DNA of 64,000 nt, from contig CM068314.1 in assembly GCA_034766995.1 (NCBI GenBank), positions 18,099,201-18,163,200 on the forward strand, in the 5' to 3' direction. The translations under genes were made by a program, and so were the position numbers. The number at the start of each line of letters is the position of its first letter. Positions within the stretch are counted from its first letter, which is position 1. Shown piece after piece: positions 14,140-29,054 of the stretch. Under the pieces are notes generated by a model. The model worked only from the letters and a program-made list of their open reading frames with translations. It ran no database searches and was not told the DNA's origin. This DNA comes from Acanthacorydalis orientalis. Taxonomy: Eukaryota > Arthropoda > Insecta > Megaloptera > Corydalidae.

Positions 14140-14480
14140 GATTCCATCCGTTTCAATCAAATAATTTCACTAGTTGCTGTCACTATGATATCTTCTAAGC
14201 TCTCGCACCACAAACCCTGACACGAAATGATCTTTCACTCGCCTAACGAGTGCTTGCAAGCTTGCAATTTCTTACGTCATGCAACTTGTAAAACACGATG
14301 TATAGATAAGAGCCGCTATATACTACCATATTTCTCACAGACGTAGTGTGTCTGTGGTTTTATAAAAGGGTCTTCGTCGTTATCATGATGGAACAGCTAA
14401 TGCTAATTTAAACATTCTACTACAGGAAAGCTTTGTATGCAGATGTGTCAAACAATATTTTAAATGTGAGGATTACTTTA
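14140..14480 (+). promoter_or_regulatory. Island with RUNX, CRE-like and TATA-like motifs
   Basis: Contains ACCACAAA at 14207-14214 and its opposite-strand form TGTGGTTT at 14353-14360 (RUNX core), TTACGTCAT at 14272-14280 (CREB/ATF-like), the perfect 14-bp palindrome TTGCAAGCTTGCAA at 14254-14267 (C/EBP-like half sites) and TATAAAAGGG at 14361-14370 on the plus strand. The clustering suggests an enhancer or a plus-strand promoter. All assignments come from motif reading. Confidence 0.35.
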
Positions 14481-15111
14481 TAGTACATTCAACCATATTT
14501 TCGTTTACTTGGAACGAAGTTTATATCAATCAGTCTAGATATCTCAAATTCTTTTTACTTACAGAAAAATGTGCTTCTTTATACATTCTAAGGAATAAAC
14601 TTTAATATATATTGTAAAGCAGATTTATTTCCAAGATAAACTGTTACAGTAATGACAATGTAGTTATCTGACGGATAAATTAATCTTACAGTTTTTTTAA
14701 TGTTATTAATAAATTTACTAAACAATTTTGTTTCTTATAAAAACATCTGTACAAATGTAAACCTTAATTGTTCTTTGCAAAAGTTTAAACAACCAACTTC
14801 TAATATCAATTATTATTTCTTTACTTAATTCTCTTAATAGTTCAAATTTAAAATATTGACAGTGTTCATTAGAAAAAAATATGTTACATTTTTTAAAATT
14901 ATAAACAATTATTTAGTGCAACGAAATTTTTCATGGTAAAATTTTCTTATAATTGTACTGAAAATTCGAAAAAAAAACTCTTTAGAAATTAAATATCGTA
15001 CAACTATCATATGATTTTGATAAATTTAGATTTTTATAAGTTTAAAAGAATAAGTATATATTTTTCATATTTTCACAGCATATTTATTTGAAATAAAATT
15101 ATATATAAACG

Positions 15112-15160
<49 letters not shown>

Positions 15161-15879
15161 ACATAAGAATAATAAAAGTGCATATATGTGTATGACTTGC
15201 TTCTTTTTAGTATGAAAAAAAAAATTATATTCATATATAGAAAAATATGGTATATATTTTTCTCAAACAAGTTCAATGAAAAAATGTAATTTTTGATGTT
15301 TAAAAAAATTATAAAGTTTTTATTTAATGAAAAAAAATATTATGTCAATCTATTTAGAATAAATATTTGATAGGATTGAAGCTATTTTTGGATATAATTT
15401 TTAATACAAACTGAAACCCGTATTAATATAAAAAATGATAATTTTTGTACCCGCTAACTTATTATATGATAAATCAAAACTAATCTAAACTTTCCGACAA
15501 CATTTTGGGAATCTTGACACGATACAAGCTTCACTAACGTGTTTAGAAACCTGTCAAAACAACATCACTATTCAAATCCAATATTATTGTTGCTAAAGTA
15601 ATAATTTAATATATCCGATTGTCTAATAGCAAAGCTATGCCAGTTATTCCTATACAATCAGCTGGAGGTAATATTACAGCGACTAATCATCTATGAATTG
15701 TTTTAATTTAAGATTTCAATAGTATAATGTCTTTTTAAAGTGTATAAACATGTAATGCTTATATATAAAATTATCTAGTAATTATAAGAAAAAACTTATA
15801 TATTGTTCTAATTGTAACTATAATTTCTATGAAATTAAAAATAAAATTTCAGCAAACGGCTTTCTTAAATATAAAAAAG

Positions 15880-16110
15880 TGAGCCAGTGGAAACGCGTAA
15901 ATAATATTTTGACATATCACATAAGTAAATCTCGTACAAACTTTAGAAGAGACAGCTGTTGCGGCAAACAGCCATTTCGCGGTGGGCGGCCACTCTCTAA
16001 AATGTAAATTTGTAATATATATCAACTAAATGTAAACGCGTCAACGAACAAGACGTTATCTTTATCATTACATCTAAACATCGGCGAAACAATACTTAAT
16101 TATAAATTAA
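15880..16110. other. Small unique island with E-box
   Basis: GACAGCTGTTGCGGC near 15950 holds a CAGCTG E-box; GTGGGCGGCCAC follows near 15983. No coding frame. Confidence 0.25.
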
Positions 16111-19100
16111 TATTAACGCTAATTTAACAACAAACATACACTAATTCCATTCCCGCATCAGATAGTATTAAATATAAATTATTCATATTATAAATCCCTT
16201 GCTAATTGTAACCCTGTTGAATAAAAGGCATCATTCTTTTTTTCATATTGCATACATTTAATGGAATTATAAGGCATTGTATTTTTATGAGAATTTAAAA
16301 ATCGATATTTTTGTGCACCATTTTTAGACACAGTTTATTTAAATTTACATACACATACACAAATAAATATTTTCAATTAATATAAAAAAATATGAATGTA
16401 TAAAGTTGTATTAGCAATAATGGTTATCTTACAAAATAAAATATATTTTTTCTATGAGAAAACATCAGGTGGTAAAGTTCAAGGTTTATATTATATGAAT
16501 TATTCTAAAATTAGCAAATAACTGCAAAATATTTAGTGTATAATAAAAGCTGATATTTTTTAGAGAATATATACGTTTGTATACATGTTTCACATATTAT
16601 ACATTTGTATTAGAATATATTTTTTTTATTTATATTTATGTCAAATAATAACGTGCAGTCACGTTTATTATATGTATTCATACGGAAATAAAATAATATT
16701 ATATTTTATGAATGCCCTGGAGAGAAACTATTTTTATTCTTTTTTATGATAGAACTTAGTATAGAAATTGAAAAAAAATTAATTTAAAAAAATAATAATA
16801 TACGTAAGCTTTTATTCTGTCAGATAAATTTACACAACAGCATTTTAATATAAAATATTAAATAACATTTTTAAAACAATTTTAAAATTTGTCTGCGACC
16901 AATGTTTATATCAAAGCTTATAATATATCATATATTTTTTTGCCATACTACTTTAGATTAAAAATGAAATCTTACTATTTTAAATTACATTATTAAAGAT
17001 TTATTAATATATTTTAAAAAATTTAAATTAAGTTATAAAACACATTTTTTATACAAGTAAATTAAAATATTTTTTGTGTATCACAATTATTTTAATAAAT
17101 AAATAATGAAATTATTTTTATGTATATTTTAAATTGTTTCGTCTTCAATTTTAATTTCATAAGTGGCCATCATATAAAAGACTTTTTTTGAATTTATAGA
17201 CAGCGCAATATACAGTGAATTTTCTATGATTAAAATGAATCAAAAAATTAAAATTTTGCTTTTATATTGATTTTACAAACTTTTCTAATTAACTAAGTTA
17301 TTAATTCTCTAAGATCATTTTCTTTCTTTTATAAAAAAACAAATTTCTTCAATAAAAAAATATGGTAAAATACTGAAGAGTTTAAATTCTTTCGACCTTG
17401 AGACGTATTAACAGTGTTTACAACAATATAATACAAAGTATTTTGGTTCAAAAGAAATTCGGATACCTGAAATTCCTTCTCAATTGATATTAAAGTATTT
17501 TAAATCTGCTCACAAATCAAAAAGAATAATAAAAATTCTAAGAATTTTGTCTTTTTTGTGGGTTGTAATAGTATTTAGTTATTCGTAAAATTCACTTCTA
17601 AATAATTAATTACTATATTCAAAATTTAAACTGAATCAAGATGCTAAATTAATTTATGAAATCATCAATTTTATATATATTTGAAAACGACTGTTTGTAT
17701 ATAAATTAATTAACAAGCAAAAAGATAAAATAACTCAAACTAATCATTTTATAATTATAATTTTTCAAGTTTGGATAGTTTTTTTTAGAAACTAAGTGGT
17801 TTTTTATATTTTACATTTTTATCCTATAATAAATATAATTCAATAATAACAGACAGTAAGAAATTTAAGGTAAATCGTTTTCAAGATAACATTTTAATTA
17901 TTAGAAATTCCTCATTCTCATCTATTGAGAACTTTGTATGAAAGAATGTAATGGAAATAAGAAAACTTCTCATAAGTAGTTTATTATACTCTGCATTTTT
18001 CAAATATTTTCTATAATATAAAAGAGAATTTTAATTAATCGAATTTTTACATTTTTCACTTTAGTTTTAATATTGTGGTTATTTTATAGAAAAATAGACA
18101 TGTTTCATTTTTTCATTAAGTTTCATACATTAAATAGTTTGAAAGATATAACTCAATTAAAAACAATCCATTTTTTCTTAAACTAATCTATACTTTTATT
18201 TAAATTTGGCTAAGTTGCAATATATTTTTAGAAATTTAACCATATTCACTTTCACACATGACTTTTTCAGACCTACATAAATTATACATTTTTTTCTGAT
18301 CACAATCATTCAATAATTGCTAATTTATCGTTTTTTATTACTGTTTATGTGTATTTCGATATTGATTCAGTCATTTTTAGAACGCTGAAGTACAGAAAAA
18401 TGTATTTTTAAATTAATCTTTTTTATGCATCACTAGTACTTATACCTGACTTTCTTTGTTCTATTTCTCAATAGTTCATTTTGTCGTTTTAGTTATATTT
18501 CATGTTATTGATGTTAACCTTTATTAATTCATTTGTGAAAATGTTGGCTGAGATTGCATTGAATGTAGATTGATAATATTTCAGAGGGAGTAAATAATTT
18601 TCGATGGTTTTTTTTAATAATTTCAGAAATATTACCCAATAAATCCCCAATATATATATATATATATATATATTATAAATGAATTTAATACATTTGTTAA
18701 GAGTTAACTGTACAAGTCTATTATTATTAATGATAGTGATTAATACAATTGTCATTGAATAATATCACATATGATTAATTTGGAATGGAAAAATAATGAA
18801 AGAGTGAATTGAAGATATATATTTATTTTTAAATATATAAAAGACTACTTATTTCAAATAGTCCTTGCTTGGACCGGAAAATAACAGATATTATTCATTA
18901 AGAAATGAGAAATATAAAATGTTGTTGAAAGAGACCAATAAAAAATTATAATAAGATATCATATATTCAGTTAGAAATTATGAAAAAGAAAGAATTTTTT
19001 CCTTAAAATTGAAATATTTGGCAAGAGTTTTTTTTTATCCAATAGTGAAATGTATATAAATTAATAATGATAACGATTAGTACTTTTTCGAAAAAAAAAT

Positions 19101-19363
19101 TTTAATATTATTTGACATTGAATTACAAATTGAAAAAAAAGTTTTCACACGAAAAGGTTGTGTTAATGATCTATAGTTTTAGAAGAGTTGCATGAGTTAT
19201 GATCTTGCAGAATCTTGAAATAACTCAAACAGTAAAATGAATATTTGCTTCCGCAAGTAATAAAAGCAGCAGGTTGTAAATTTAACAACCAAACTATTGA
19301 AATAGTGTGTGACATGCTAACTTGAAATGTTAATGTTTTTATAAAATATCTATATATGATTAG

Positions 19364-19604
19364 TGACATCGCATTACCAGAACTTGAGGTTTGCCTCGAA
19401 CCGTATGTTAGATTTCTGTTGCTGCTTGGCGAGGAAAACATTCAACGCCAACATGATACTTGGACGAGCCAGTACACAGATGGCGACATGCAAAGTCCAT
19501 GCAAATCGCGGGCTAGCGGTGAAGCAACAGCTGCACGAAATGATCAGATCACGGGAAGGAGGATACCTCCATCACTGAAGGAAACAGGGAATATTATATA
19601 CGAG
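19364..19604 (+). other. Candidate nested/antisense exon, plus strand
   Basis: A perfect TGCTAAC branch-point-like heptamer lies at 19315-19321. The first AG downstream of it is at 19362-19363 (GATTAG). From there an island of balanced composition runs to a good donor, TACGAG|GTATGT, at 19604/19605. One plus frame is open through the whole interval for 80 codons and ends in phase 0 at the donor. It would encode a mixed, non-repetitive peptide (for example LPELEVCLEPYVRF near the start, ITGRRIPPSLKETG near the end) that I do not recognise. A second plus frame and a minus frame are also open over much of it, which weakens the coding argument. If real, this is an exon of a gene or lncRNA nested in, and antisense to, the Rbp6 intron. 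Confidence 0.3.
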
Positions 19605-21057
19605 GTATGTTAGAAAGATAAGTTACAGAAAGTAGTACGCGAAAAAAAACATTTGAAATTAACTGATCAATGATACAGATTCTTTTACAATATAGTATAA
19701 TAAGTTTCCATATTCAAAAAACATATTTAAATACACATTTCAAAATGTATGTAATTATTTAAACCAATAAATGATTATTTATATTAAATTGTTTATAGAA
19801 AAAAAGAAATATTGTTTATGGTCAGAAATAAACATCTTAAGAAAATGGTACGCCGATAAGGTAAAATTAATTACAAGCAATAAATTAGTATAATAAAGAA
19901 AATTGGGTGGCAATAAAAAAATCAATATATATATATATATATATATAAATATTGAAATATACATAGCTAACTGTATGTTTTAATATTGATACAGTAAACA
20001 ATCAAGCAGAACAGAAAGCTATCGAAGCCTAACGTGGACTTGAAAATACCATTTAATTGATTACATGTGCCCTTTTAAGTCCTTCTTGTTTAAAAAACTT
20101 GTAATTAAGTATTAATTCTAGAACAATCATTGTTCTTTAAATTAATAATTTACTAGTATTTCTTTCTCAGTGTTTTTACTTTATGACTATAAATATTAAC
20201 TGACTAAATTGATTTTATATTTAGTTATCAGTATATGATAAATGTACTGAATTATTTTCGAATTTTAATATTTGTTTTTTAAATTGAAAAATATCTATTT
20301 TAAATCTGTTTTGAAATAGTTTCTTTCAGATGACAAAAAAATATTTTTTCTGTTTATATTCTTATTACATTGTTAATCAATTTATATTGTCAGAATTTTT
20401 TTCGAAGAGAATAATAAAATTAAGAATATTTTTTCAAAAAAATATTCAATACGCACTTTTTTTAAAAAAAATATTTAAGATGTCAGTACTTCAATTTTCA
20501 TCAATAATTGTAATGGATTAAATTATCACACACACGTAAAATTTTAAATTTATTTAAAATAAAAGCATCTATCTAAATTTTATTGATTAAATTAACTCAG
20601 CTTAAAGTGCAACTATTAGAGAAAATATAATAATATACCAGTTCAATAATAAATACAAACATAGGTATTTAAATTTGTGACTTAAAAATGTATAAATAAT
20701 TGAATAAATACGAAAATAGTATTACATATTTATAATAAAACATGTTACGATTGTTTAATAAAATACATATTATTATATGTCAGAGTAATTTGAAAGAAAT
20801 GTTTTTTTCTGTTCAACTAATTCAGGAAAATTAAGAGTGCATTTTCAAATAAAAAATATTCTTTTTTTATGAAATAGACACTCAGACTCATTTCATTACA
20901 AAAAAATTTGATATTTGACCAACTGAGAGAATCTGAAGGTCTAAACCAACTGAGAAGGTCTGAACAGAATGGTTACAGTACAAGAAATAATATGTATATC
21001 TTTGTATTATCAGATGATCCAATATTGGATAAGGTCTTTTTTTTAATTCTTTCTATT

Positions 21058-21100
<43 letters not shown>

Positions 21101-22839
21101 ATGTGTGTAACAAAAATTGAAACTTATATACTTATATATATATATATATATATATACTCGTATATATAAAGGTATATAACTTATTTTTTGAACATTCCTA
21201 CATCACTAAAATGTGGCTTGGATATAAACGAATAGAAGATTGCTGCACGGTGGTTTCTCTAAAGATGACATTTACGTTGCGACTATATATGTGTGTATGA
21301 AATGTTGTCGAGATGCATGGATTGAGGTTCTTTGCTTAATACCTTTTATGTATTAGGTCAAGGCCAAATATACAAATGACATGTATAAAAAAAGGATGTA
21401 TAAAAATAGGTAAGCACAAGAAGAAACGTTTCCTTTTATGTATAGTTAAGAAAATGACTATATTTTATAAGACACACACAAACACATACATATATGTATA
21501 TATATATATATATATATCATATAATTAATGAATAAAAATTAGAATTTTAAATTTGTACTATAATGAAGAATATTTTATGTTTTATTGCTTTTATTACTGA
21601 AATTTCATATCTGCATATTAATTTTCGTAACACCTTTAAGATTCCATACAAATAGTAATAAAGAATATTAAAAATTATTAAAAACAAAATAAATTTTACA
21701 ATTTTTATATTGATTTGTTTAGTTTTTTCATTTAATTTGTTAGCGTTATAAATACATATGAAGGTATACTTTTCGATTATTTACATGATATAAAACTTCA
21801 TACGATATGCAATAAATATGATCTTATTTATATTAGCTTTAAAAAAAATTTGCACCTTTTTAAAGAAGTATTAAAACAATGGGTATTATATTATATGTTT
21901 ATCTATTTTATATTTGAATGCAGGCCTTTTATATTTGAATAAAGATATAAATACTTTATTTTCAGGTATTTCTTACGTAATATCTTTTAAATGCAATTAA
22001 TTCCCACTGTAATTTTAAATATTATACAATATTAAAATTAGTTTTAAATTAATATATTATTTCATTTGCAGATTTAACTATATAGTTAAATGATATAAGA
22101 AGATATTATTTTTATACCTGTTTATATTAACTACTAATAAATGCTGGTATAAGATTATTGTAATATTAGAGAAATCCAAATTTATTTCTAATCTCATATT
22201 TCAAAAAATTATCTCTAATCTTTGTTCCAAAATATTTAACTCGGCATACACGGTTTAAAAATAACATATTTGTCAGTTGAAGAAAAATCTTAAAAAATTA
22301 TCCATAACTTATTGAATATATTTTAAAAAATATATGTATCAATTTCAACCTTTAAAATTAAAGTAGTTAATTTCATATTTATATTAAAGAAAATATAATT
22401 AAATACATATGCGAAATATTTTAATACAAAAATGTTATTTATAAATATATTATAAAACTATTTCATTGAAATTACGTTCCTTAAATGATGATGCACGTAA
22501 TAAATTAAAATATGTAACATTTTAGTTGAGCTAAAAACAAAGCAATTAATATAACAAGTTATACGGAGGGCAAAAAACATAATTTTAGAATAATTTGCGT
22601 CAATTTTTAAAGATATATTTATTGAATGTGTCCTATAAAATTACTAGAAAAATGGAGTAATAAAAACTCGTTATTTTTATTTTTCAATTAACTTTACAGT
22701 TAAGATATAAAAATATACTGACACGCTAAAAATAAATTCAACTTTTTTATCCAGTTAGCATGTACTTGAGTAAAAAAAATCCATTTTAAGTTATTAAATA
22801 TTAAAATAAATACATTCTAAGTTATTATATCGACATTCA

Positions 22840-23260
22840 CGCAACATATGGCCCATCCGAAGCACCGACAAACCCTCATTTGATAAAAGTTGGCTTACGG
22901 TTTGAGATAACCGCCGCATATATACAAGTGGTAGACAAGGCCCATATTAATGCAGGACCGGCAACGTAATGAGTAAGTAGATAACTACTACGACGTTGGT
23001 ACGGGTGCGGTAAGCCTAGCAGTCTCTACATGTTCGCGCGTTCAACGAAGACCGCGATGTAGAGCGACGGTCAGTGAATCCTTAATGACCTCATCCGCAT
23101 CGTCATAATGATCGTTACAACAGCAGCGCCGCGAAAATTACGACGCAGCTACAACCAACAACAAGTACAGTCGACAAGTGGAAATAGCTCGTTCAGTGGC
23201 AGCTTTCAGAAAATAAAGAATAAACCGAAGACGCACTAGGCGTGTCGAGAATCATTATGA
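22840..23260. other. Unique island, GC-enriched
   Basis: About 400 bases with many CG dinucleotides (for example TTCGCGCGTTCAACG at 23032, AGCGCCGCG at 23125). No long frame on either strand. It is one of the strongest candidates for a conserved regulatory element. Confidence 0.35.
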
Positions 23261-23780
23261 GAGAAAAAAATTAAATACACATCAGTCATGTACGATTGAA
23301 TTTTATGTTTTCATTAACGGAGCATGTTTATGTTTTGTTTGTTAAAGTTATCTCGGAACACTGTTAAGATCGAAGATATAAAATATATAAACGATCACGT
23401 TTTAAATATAAAAAAAATCAGATTTGCACGATTCTTTCTTAACGCAATTCTTTTTGGAAATAGTTAATACAATTAAATTAACTTCGACAAAGAGTTTAGA
23501 AATTAAACTATATTTCTAATTTACAACAGCTGTGAAACGTACTTAAACTTTGATATAAAGTATACATACTCGTAAATAATATATTTAAATGAAATTATAA
23601 TTTGGCTTCGAATTTCAAATAAAATTCACTAAAATTATGCAAAAATCTAGTATAAACAATTGTTTAAATCACTAGCTGGAAACATATATAAAATCTACAA
23701 AGAATAATATTGTTTTACCATTTAAACATCTAAAAATTTGATATATTGACTTTTTTGTCCATTTTTTCTATTTCTTTTTG

Positions 23781-23784
<4 letters not shown>

Positions 23785-23844
<60 letters not shown>

Positions 23845-23860
23845 TATATATATATATATA
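23785..23860. repeat. (TA)n array with one interruption, 76 bp
   Basis: One of the longest arrays in the window; a single G near 23843 splits it, suggesting that length is limited by point mutation. Confidence 0.95.
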
Positions 23861-24198
23861 CACATTTGTATGAAATGTATTACACCATTTCTGTAATTAA
23901 AAAATCTCGTGAAAGATATTAAAATACCTCAATATTAAATTTCAAAAAAATATAAAATGAAATCAAAAACGATCGCACTTGTATAATAAAAGTTCATAAT
24001 CCGTTTATCACGAAGTAAGCCAATAAATTGTAATCTTAAAAAACTTTACTGTACTTCAAACTTATTTATAAGCGTTCATTGTTAATTTAATAAACGAAAG
24101 ACTCATTTTATTTATTTTTCTAAAATAATATTAATATTTCTTTTTTATTCCAACCATTATATTATATGAATAATATTTATATACAATTATTTATTATT

Positions 24199-24203
<5 letters not shown>

Positions 24204-24256
<53 letters not shown>
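24204..24256. repeat. (TA)n array, 53 bp
   Basis: Preceded by a short TTATTATTATTA trinucleotide run. Confidence 0.95.
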
Positions 24257-24258
<2 letters not shown>

Positions 24259-24829
24259 TTTGTTACAAAGTATAAATTAATTTCGTTCTTGTTTGAATGG
24301 TTTATTTAATATTAATAAACATTGTTAGAAATAATTATTATCGCATCGTTAATTAATAATAGTTATCAATTCTATACATTTAAAGTATTCAGGCAGAATA
24401 TCAGATAATTTTCAGTCAAAATTAATATAAATATATATATATATATATACAATATTTAACCACAGTACTGTATTGATTGAATTGTAAAACAATTCAAAAT
24501 TCTGAAACAGTAAGTATATATAAAATGAAAGTTAGTATGTTAGTAAGTTAAAAACTCTTTGAAATATTCAAATTAGAACAGTTTGCAAACGTTCAACTAT
24601 CTGATAAAGTTTTAATAAGTTGTGGTTGTTAGATTTTCCGTTGAAAAATATTGAACTTATTATGAGATTAATAATAACTTTCCATACGCTTAAAATCTTG
24701 CATATAATTTTAATAGATATATTAAAACTGATTTATTTCAAACATGTATAATAAACGTTTACATAAATCGTTTATAGAAGATCGTGCCGAATACTTTAGG
24801 GGAGAACTCAAATATTGTATATATTGATG

Positions 24830-25150
24830 ACTGTGTGTTTTATTCTTTACATTTTAGAGTGCTTTAAGTACTTTCATATGGTCCGCCACTGTATATTTCC
24901 AGCCCATTCAACTCCCATCACATGAATACACAGAGAACTGCCATCGCCCAGTAGCAACCCTCTTCAGAAATCCAACAAACCTCAATCAGGCTTGTAATTC
25001 AGCTAGTGATGCACGTTCTCGCGATGTGTTCTTACATCCGTGTGTGTCCTGCACACTGATAAACTAGAAGAATGTGCAGATAGACGTTAGTAATAGTCAG
25101 ATAAAATCGAGTATTCTCCTACTCCATCTAGCTGATGCACGGTTTTTTTT
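24830..25150. other. Unique island
   Basis: Mixed sequence with CACACTGATAAACTAG and TCTCGCGATGTG sections; no frame of interest. Confidence 0.25.
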
Positions 25151-27891
25151 TCTTTTTACACCTAATTAAAGCAGTCATTGATATATTTCTGTAAAGAATC
25201 AACGCATGGATTCATTACAAAATTCCAGGTAATAGGTTAAGATATTAAATGTGTCGTAAATGAAGAAATGGGAATAATTGAAGATATTTGAAAATTAATT
25301 TAAAGAGATTCGTATCTTTTTTCAAAGTTATTTATTTATTGACATACTTTTTTATTAATTTATATTAAGAAGTATACTGCTGTTTATTGTTATTATTTGC
25401 AGTATTTTTTATTCTAGTATTTTTAATGACATTTTTTTGTAGTGTTATAAATGAATAAATTAAGTAAATATTTAAAGGTATAGAATTAAAGAAGTTTCTA
25501 ATTTATTTATAGTGAATTTATAACTTCTAAATATTTTTTTCATTTATTTTAAATTAAGAAAATCAATATTCTAAGGATTTAATTAAAATTCATTTATGTT
25601 CACTTTGAAAAACTGCTTGGTTATTTAAGTATCGATTTATTTGTTCAGAATATGAATTTAATTTTTTTTAATATCTGAAAAATGATTTTCTCAAAGACTG
25701 ATAAAAAATATAATATTATATTTGAATAGATTTAATTCTGTGTTTTTCTCCATCATTTAAAAAATATTTTATATTATGATAAATACTATACCTTAAATTT
25801 AAAATGAAAACAAATAATTAAAAATAAGTTAATGTATTATTTATAAAATACTTCAGAGTAACATAATTAAAATATTCTGAGTGTGTGTGTATATATATAT
25901 ATATATGGCATAAGACATGAAAAAATCTGTATTAATTTATTGAACTAATCGCTTGTTGGGTATTAAGCCAGATTAATTTAAATACAAAAAAAGCGATTTG
26001 TTTTTTATAACAGTATTAACGTAAAACATGTTCTTTAATCTCTTAAATAAAATATAAAAATAAACTTCATACGAATCTCTTCGTGTGAATATTTCTCTAT
26101 ACTAAAATATTATTACAAATTTTGTTGTGTTTCATGTTTTATTTGTTATGTAAATAAAAACGAACGCATGTCGTATTTTCAACAAATTTGAAATAAAGTA
26201 ACTTTTACTTTAATACTTGTTACGCGTTTAACACTGATTATAATCAATGTAAATGTCGTTTTTCATATTTATCTTTCTATATTTTATGCAGCATACTAAC
26301 ATGCTACACTTATTTTAAATAAGAAAAATATAATCAGAACAAGTCCATATAATATAAATGTTATTTTAAAAATAAAAGTTCCATATTTTCTTAAATTTAT
26401 TATTTATAATTATTATTTATGTTCGTTTGTTGATTGTTTTTTAAATTATATATATATATATATATATATAAATGTATGTATGTATGTATATAAATCTTAT
26501 CAGTTACATTCTCACGTTATTCTTACGGAATTGAACTAAATGTCCATTCTATACTGTAAATGAAATATAAAATCAATAAATAGTTTCTAATAATCACATG
26601 AATAGGTTGAGAAAATTGCATAGTCTCACGCAAATCGGTGATTTAAGATAACCGCACCCAAAATTCTACGAGAGATGGAATTAAATCCATTGCATTTAGT
26701 ATTGTGGACGTTTTTAAACATTTGATAATAATATTATATATTTCAATTAATAAATAAAATAAACAATGAGAATTGTGACAGTTGAATTGCAATATAATAG
26801 AATACAATTGACTTTTTTATATGTTACAAAATTTTTCACTAAAAAAATGAAAAATATTCATTATCTTTAATTTAAGTGAACAAAAAATAAATATTTCAAT
26901 TGGTATAATATTTATAAATATCAGTGAACTTAATTAATATAGTTCAATGAAATTCTATATTATATTAAATATTTTTATAGCTTTGTTTAAATTAATTAGA
27001 AATGAATTAAGTGGTAAAATAATTAAAAAGTATAAAAATATAAAAATGACTGAAATGTAGAAAAATATAAATCACGTTCATTACTTTTTTTTATAGAATA
27101 AACTAAGAGAAAAGGGAAGTGACAAGAACAATTTCAAACTATCAGACAGTTCAAACAGTGATCTCTTTCTTGTTTGAATTATTCGCAAGAAATGTAATAT
27201 TAAACAGGCACTGCATTATTTCTTTCACTTGTATAGTAAGTATCAACGAAAAAATTTCTTTTGTTGTCAAGTAATTACCAGAACTGAGATTTTTTTAATG
27301 AAAGACTAGAATACGCTAAAATTCATACTACGTAATGAGGTAGAAAGATTTTTTTATATAGACTTTAACTGTGTTTTTTCCCTTTGTGACAAAAATGAGA
27401 AGCTAAATTAAAAATCACTTTATCAGGCAAAAAGTATATGACAAGATTGAAAATTAATTTACAGAAAAAATGTCATATTTCACAGCAAGGCAGATAATTC
27501 TAATAATTTTAGTTCACACGTCAATTCTTTTATTAATTAAATCTACTTGAAATGTAGGTAATTGAACATTCCGATTTTTTTACAGATTTTTATATGGTTG
27601 ATTTTGACATATTTTAATCATTCATGAAATCAAGTAATTCGAGAAATAAATTAGATAACCATCTTATAATTACGTAAAAAAAAATGAAAACAAAATTTAT
27701 GTATCTACACTTATTGTAAAAATATGAATATGTTTAAGTAAAATACTATCAACGAAGTATAATAGTAATTTAGATCGAAATGTATAGTAATATACATTAA
27801 ACAAATAAATACAAAATAATAATTACTAACTTACAGATATTCTGGCCAATTAAATACATGTCTAATATTTTATTTAGATTTTAACTATTAT

Positions 27892-27936
27892 GTATATATA
27901 TATATATACATAGAGAGAGAGAGGCAGAGAGGAAAA

Positions 27937-27967
<31 letters not shown>
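27892..27967. repeat. (TA)n-(GA)n-(TA)n compound repeat
   Basis: Two TA arrays flank a purine block, AGAGAGAGAGAGGCAGAGAG, at about 27912-27931. On the gene's sense strand the block is a CT-rich pyrimidine tract. Confidence 0.9.
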
Positions 27968-28802
27968 TTAATATAATAAAAAAATCAAAATTATTTCTTC
28001 TACGTTATTTATGTTAAAAAAGACACAATATAAATTTCTTTAAAACAACTTTTATCATAAAATGTGTCAGAAATTTTCACTGTTCTCATAAGACAAAAAA
28101 GTAATTGATTATTCATTTACTAACATTATTAATAACCAGTATTTGAATAATTTTTACTGCATACAGAAAGAGAAAATTCGTTTGTGAAATGAATTTTCAT
28201 ATAATATTTAAAACTGAAATTGTGATACAGTTAATCAAATATGTAAAAGAGAAAAATATGAATTTTACTTTTATTTAAATGATAAAGGAAATAATCTCGA
28301 AATAATTTCATCTTCAAAATATATATTAGACAATTGATTAAAACTAAACTAAAAATATAAATATATAATAAAAAATATTTATATATGTTAACATAATTTA
28401 TGTAAAAATTAAAATTTTCTTATTTCATACTTTAGTCCTCTTTAGTGTATTGTTCTGGTATTCTTATTCCAAGCAAATCACATCAGTATTTATCTACTGT
28501 GACTAGTTTTGGATTTTGAGTCATCCTTTGGTTGTTTATCAATAACCTACTTGAGAATAACAGCACCCTAAACCAGTTATAATAGTTAAATAATACAGTG
28601 ATTCAATCGAAAAAAAAACTAGGACAAATTTATTTGTTGTTATTTATTACTAAATACATCATCACGCAATTACTAGTGATCAAAACAGCAGAATATTAAA
28701 TAAAAATAAAAAACAGTAGCAAAAGAGAATAATTATGGTTTCAAAATTCAATAATTTTGATGATTTTTTTATAAAGTATAAATTAATTATACATACAAAC
28801 AG

Positions 28803-28848
<46 letters not shown>

Positions 28849-28978
28849 AAGCATAATTTTCTTGAATATAAAAATCCCACATTATCAAATCAAGATAGAC
28901 AGTAAATAAAATTGAAACTAGATCCATCAATTATTTAGTTATTTCTTTTATATATACGTACATACATACGTATATGTC

Positions 28979-29054
<76 letters not shown>

